A stretch of 64,000 nt of DNA from Streptomyces caelestis (GTDB lineage Bacteria; Actinomycetota; Actinomycetes; Streptomycetales; Streptomycetaceae), in the NCBI RefSeq assembly GCF_014205255.1, contig NZ_JACHNE010000001.1:7068001-7132000 (forward strand). The letters run 5' to 3'. Position numbers and translations under genes: made by a program. Below are positions 61,861 to 64,000 of the stretch, in pieces. Within the stretch, counting starts at the first letter, position 1. Each line of letters opens with the position of its first letter. The notes below the pieces were generated by a model. It saw only the letters and a list, made by a program, of their open reading frames with translations. It had not been told where the DNA came from and searched no databases.

Positions 61861-62496
61861 ATGAAGCTCACGAAGAAGTCGCACTCCTGCGTCCGCCTCG
61901 AGAAGGACGGCCGCACCCTCGTCCTCGACCCCGGCGGGTTCAGCGAGGAGGACGCCGCGCTCGGCGCGGACGCGATCCTCGTCACCCACGAGCACCCCGA
62001 CCACTTCGACGAGTTCCGGCTGCGCGCCGCGATGGAGGACAACCCGGCCGCTCGGATCTGGACCCTGAAGTCCGTCGCCGAGAAGATCTCCTCGGCGTTC
62101 CCCGGCCGCGTGCACACCGTCGGCCACGGCGACACCTTCACCGCCGCCGGCTTCGAGGTCCAGGTCCACGGCGAGCTCCACGCGGTGATCCACCCGGACA
62201 TCCCGAGGATCACCAACGTCGGCTTCCTCGTCGACGGCGGCAAGGTCTTCCACCCCGGCGACGCCTTCACCGTTCCCGGCCACCGGGTCGAGACGCTGAT
62301 GCTCCCGGTGATGGCCCCCTGGAGCAAGATCTCGGAGGTGATCGACTACGTCCGCGAGGTCAGGCCGCAGCGCGCCTACGACATCCACGACGCCTACCTC
62401 ACCGATCTCGCCCGCCCGATCTACGACCGCCAGATCGGGCAGCTCGGCGGCTCGGAGCACCTGCGGCTGACATCTGGGGACTCCGCCGAGGTCTGA
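61861..62496 (+). CDS. metallo-beta-lactamase-fold hydrolase (UlaG-like)
   Basis: 211 aa. The metal-binding motif THEHPDHFDEF (HxHxDH) is near residue 42 and the later ligands appear in FHPGDAF. LTKKSHSCVRLEKDG at the start and the short length fit the UlaG-like group of soluble hydrolases. A ribosome binding site (GGAGG) is upstream. Substrate unknown. Confidence 0.88.
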   Translation: MKLTKKSHSCVRLEKDGRTLVLDPGGFSEEDAALGADAILVTHEHPDHFDEFRLRAAMEDNPAARIWTLKSVAEKISSAFPGRVHTVGHGDTFTAAGFEVQVHGELHAVIHPDIPRITNVGFLVDGGKVFHPGDAFTVPGHRVETLMLPVMAPWSKISEVIDYVREVRPQRAYDIHDAYLTDLARPIYDRQIGQLGGSEHLRLTSGDSAEV

Positions 62497-62548
62497 GGCT
62501 CCAGGGCACCGGGCCGCGTTGTCAGACCCGCCGGGTAGGTTGTGGGAC

Positions 62549-63328
62549 ATGCGCATCGCGACCTGGAACGTGAACTCGATCACCGCCCGCCTGCCGAGGC
62601 TCCTGGCCTGGCTGGAGAGCAGCGGCACGGACGTGCTGTGCCTCCAGGAGGCCAAGGTCGCCGAGGACCAGTTCCCGACGGAGCAGCTGCGCGAGCTGGG
62701 CTACGAGGCGGCGGTCCACGCGACCGGCCGGTGGAACGGCGTGGCGGTGCTCTCCCGCGTCGGCATCGAGGACGTCGTCAAGGGCCTGCCCGGCGACCCC
62801 GGTTTCGACGGCTCGGTGGAGCCCCGCGCCATCTCGGCGACGTGCGGCCCGCTCCGCGTCTGGTCGGTCTACGTGCCGAACGGCCGTGAGGTGGACCACC
62901 CCCACTACGCCTACAAGCTCCAGTGGTTCGAGGCCCTCAAGGCCGCGGTCGCCGGAGACGCGTCCGGCAGCCGCCCCTTCGCGGTGATGGGTGACTACAA
63001 CGTGGCGCCGACGGACGACGACGTCTACGACCGCGCGGCCTTCGAGGGCTCCACCCACGTCACCCCGGCCGAGCGCGCCGCCCTCGCCTCCCTGCGCGAG
63101 GCGGGCCTGTCCGACGTGGTCCCGCGGCCCCTGAAGTACGAGCAGCCGTTCACGTACTGGGACTACCGCCAGCTGTGCTTCCCCAAGAACCGCGGCATGC
63201 GCATCGACCTGGTGTACGCCAACCAGCCGTTCACGAAGGCGGTCAAGGACGCGTACGTGGACCGCGAGGAGCGCAAGGGCAAGGGCGCGTCGGACCACGC
63301 GCCGGTCGTGGTGGACCTCGACGTCTAG
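62549..63328 (+). CDS. xth: exodeoxyribonuclease III (AP endonuclease)
   Basis: 259 aa from ATG 62549. It has the family blocks in order: IATWNVNSITARLPRL, CLQEAKV (metal-binding Glu), YVPNGREV, VMGDYNVAPTDDDVYD, RIDLVYA and the final SDHAPVVVDLDV (catalytic Asp-His). Full length for bacterial Xth. It removes abasic sites in base-excision repair and is a chromosomal housekeeping gene. Confidence 0.94.
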   Translation: MRIATWNVNSITARLPRLLAWLESSGTDVLCLQEAKVAEDQFPTEQLRELGYEAAVHATGRWNGVAVLSRVGIEDVVKGLPGDPGFDGSVEPRAISATCGPLRVWSVYVPNGREVDHPHYAYKLQWFEALKAAVAGDASGSRPFAVMGDYNVAPTDDDVYDRAAFEGSTHVTPAERAALASLREAGLSDVVPRPLKYEQPFTYWDYRQLCFPKNRGMRIDLVYANQPFTKAVKDAYVDREERKGKGASDHAPVVVDLDV

Positions 63329-63361
63329 GAACTGTCTGCGCCGGGATCCGAACGACACCCC

Positions 63362-64000
63362 CTAGGACCGGAGCAGCCGCAGGTCGACCGAGTCCGCCAG
63401 GGCCGCCAGCCCGGCGTCGCCCGGGTGCAGATGATCCCCGCTGTCGTAGGCGGGCAGGATCCGGGACGGCCGCTGCGGGTCCCGAACCACCGCGTCGAAG
63501 TCGAGCACGCCGTCGAAGACCCCGCCGCCGCGGATCCACGCGTTCACCGCGACCCGCTCGGCGTCGACGGCGGCCGTGCAGCGTGCCTCGCCCTCGCACG
63601 GCAGGATCGTCGCCGCGAGCATCCTGACGCCCCGGGCGTGCCCGCGTGCCGCCAGCTCCCGCAGCCCCGCGATCACCTGCTCCGCCGAGGTGCCCCCGCG
63701 CACGTCGTTGACGCCTTCGAAGACGACCGCCGTCCGGGCCGACGGCTGGGCGAGAACGTCCCGGTCGAACCGGTGCAGGGCGCTCACCCCGGCCGCGTCC
63801 GTGGACACCCCGTCGCCGGGATACCGGTCGGTGACCACGCGGTTGCCCGAGATGCCCTGGTTCAGTACGCCGTAGCGCGGGACCGTGGTCTGCTTCAGCA
63901 GCCGGCCGGCCAGCACGTCCGGCCACCGCCGGTTCGCGTCCACCGTGGACTTGTCGCCGTCGGTGATGGAGTCCCCGAGCAGCACGACGGACCCGGGGCC
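63362..64000 (-). CDS. SGNH/GDSL-type esterase, C-terminal part; start beyond right edge
   Basis: 213 codons are in the window. The catalytic Ser block VLLGDSITDGD is at the right edge, GNRV and FEGVNDVRGG give blocks II and III, and DHLHPGDAGLAALAD gives the catalytic Asp and His. The family removes acyl or acetyl groups from lipids or sugars. The N terminus, which would show whether it is secreted, is missing. Confidence 0.88.
   Translation of the reverse strand, partial: GPGSVVLLGDSITDGDKSTVDANRRWPDVLAGRLLKQTTVPRYGVLNQGISGNRVVTDRYPGDGVSTDAAGVSALHRFDRDVLAQPSARTAVVFEGVNDVRGGTSAEQVIAGLRELAARGHARGVRMLAATILPCEGEARCTAAVDAERVAVNAWIRGGGVFDGVLDFDAVVRDPQRPSRILPAYDSGDHLHPGDAGLAALADSVDLRLLRS

Noticed and set aside
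1..64000. CRISPR arrays, tRNA or rRNA genes
   Set aside because: No regularly spaced short repeats and no cloverleaf or rRNA-like segment was seen on reading.

Overview
The window is high-GC actinobacterial DNA, most likely Streptomyces. The signs are GC-ending codons throughout, ATGA/GTGA start-stop overlaps, a TTA codon inside a LuxR-type regulator gene, and a pcaL fusion gene and pathway types usual in that genus.

Positions 1 to about 45.9 kb form one nonribosomal peptide (NRPS) cluster, cut by the left edge. A minus-strand pair (a PCP-less Cy-like/A protein and the start of an argininosuccinate-synthase-like protein) diverges from plus-strand operon A at 3.5-15.3 kb: lone condensation domain, KAS III, FkbH glyceryl transferase, ACP, alpha/beta hydrolase, lone PCP, a C-A-PCP module and two acyl-CoA-dehydrogenase-like proteins. 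It ends at a strong hairpin. A VOC protein (minus) and an MFS exporter (plus) follow. Operon B (17.2-31.2 kb) holds a type II thioesterase and three NRPSs. The last of these (FAAL-ACP-C-A-PCP) should start the chain with a fatty acyl group. Two A domains carry a serine-like code, and one of them has an inserted methyltransferase. Operon C (31.3-43.4 kb) holds a penicillin-acylase-type hydrolase, a small membrane protein, MbtH, a cation/proton antiporter, and a SyrB1/SyrB2/SyrC-like set (threonine A-PCP, non-haem iron halogenase with the HxA motif, Cys-nucleophile aminoacyl shuttle). It continues with an FkbM-PCP fusion, a second thioesterase and a third acyl-CoA-dehydrogenase-like enzyme. A large LuxR-type (LAL) regulator faces it, and the two genes share a perfect hairpin holding both stop codons.

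Taken together, the genes suggest an N-acylated, serine-rich peptide carrying a gamma-chlorinated (or further converted) threonine and possibly a glyceryl-ACP-derived unit. The fatty acyl part may be removed by the acylase at export. A 20-base GGGA/TCCC motif recurs before several of the transcription units and is a good candidate for the cluster regulator's operator.

From 45.9 to 48.15 kb lies a graveyard of transposase and hydrolase fragments ending in a truncated copy of the start of pcaL. From 48.7 to 57.7 kb is a minus-strand sugar locus (GH31 glycosidase, two ABC permeases, binding lipoprotein, a LacI-type protein without a DNA-binding domain) preceded by a PP2C/SpoIIE-type phosphatase. 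From 57.8 to 60.5 kb is a second graveyard (serine dehydratase tail, IS630, S53 peptidase and IS110 fragments) with one intact acetyltransferase. From 60.5 kb on, the DNA looks like ordinary chromosome: pcaL, a metallo-beta-lactamase-fold hydrolase, exonuclease III and an SGNH hydrolase cut by the right edge.
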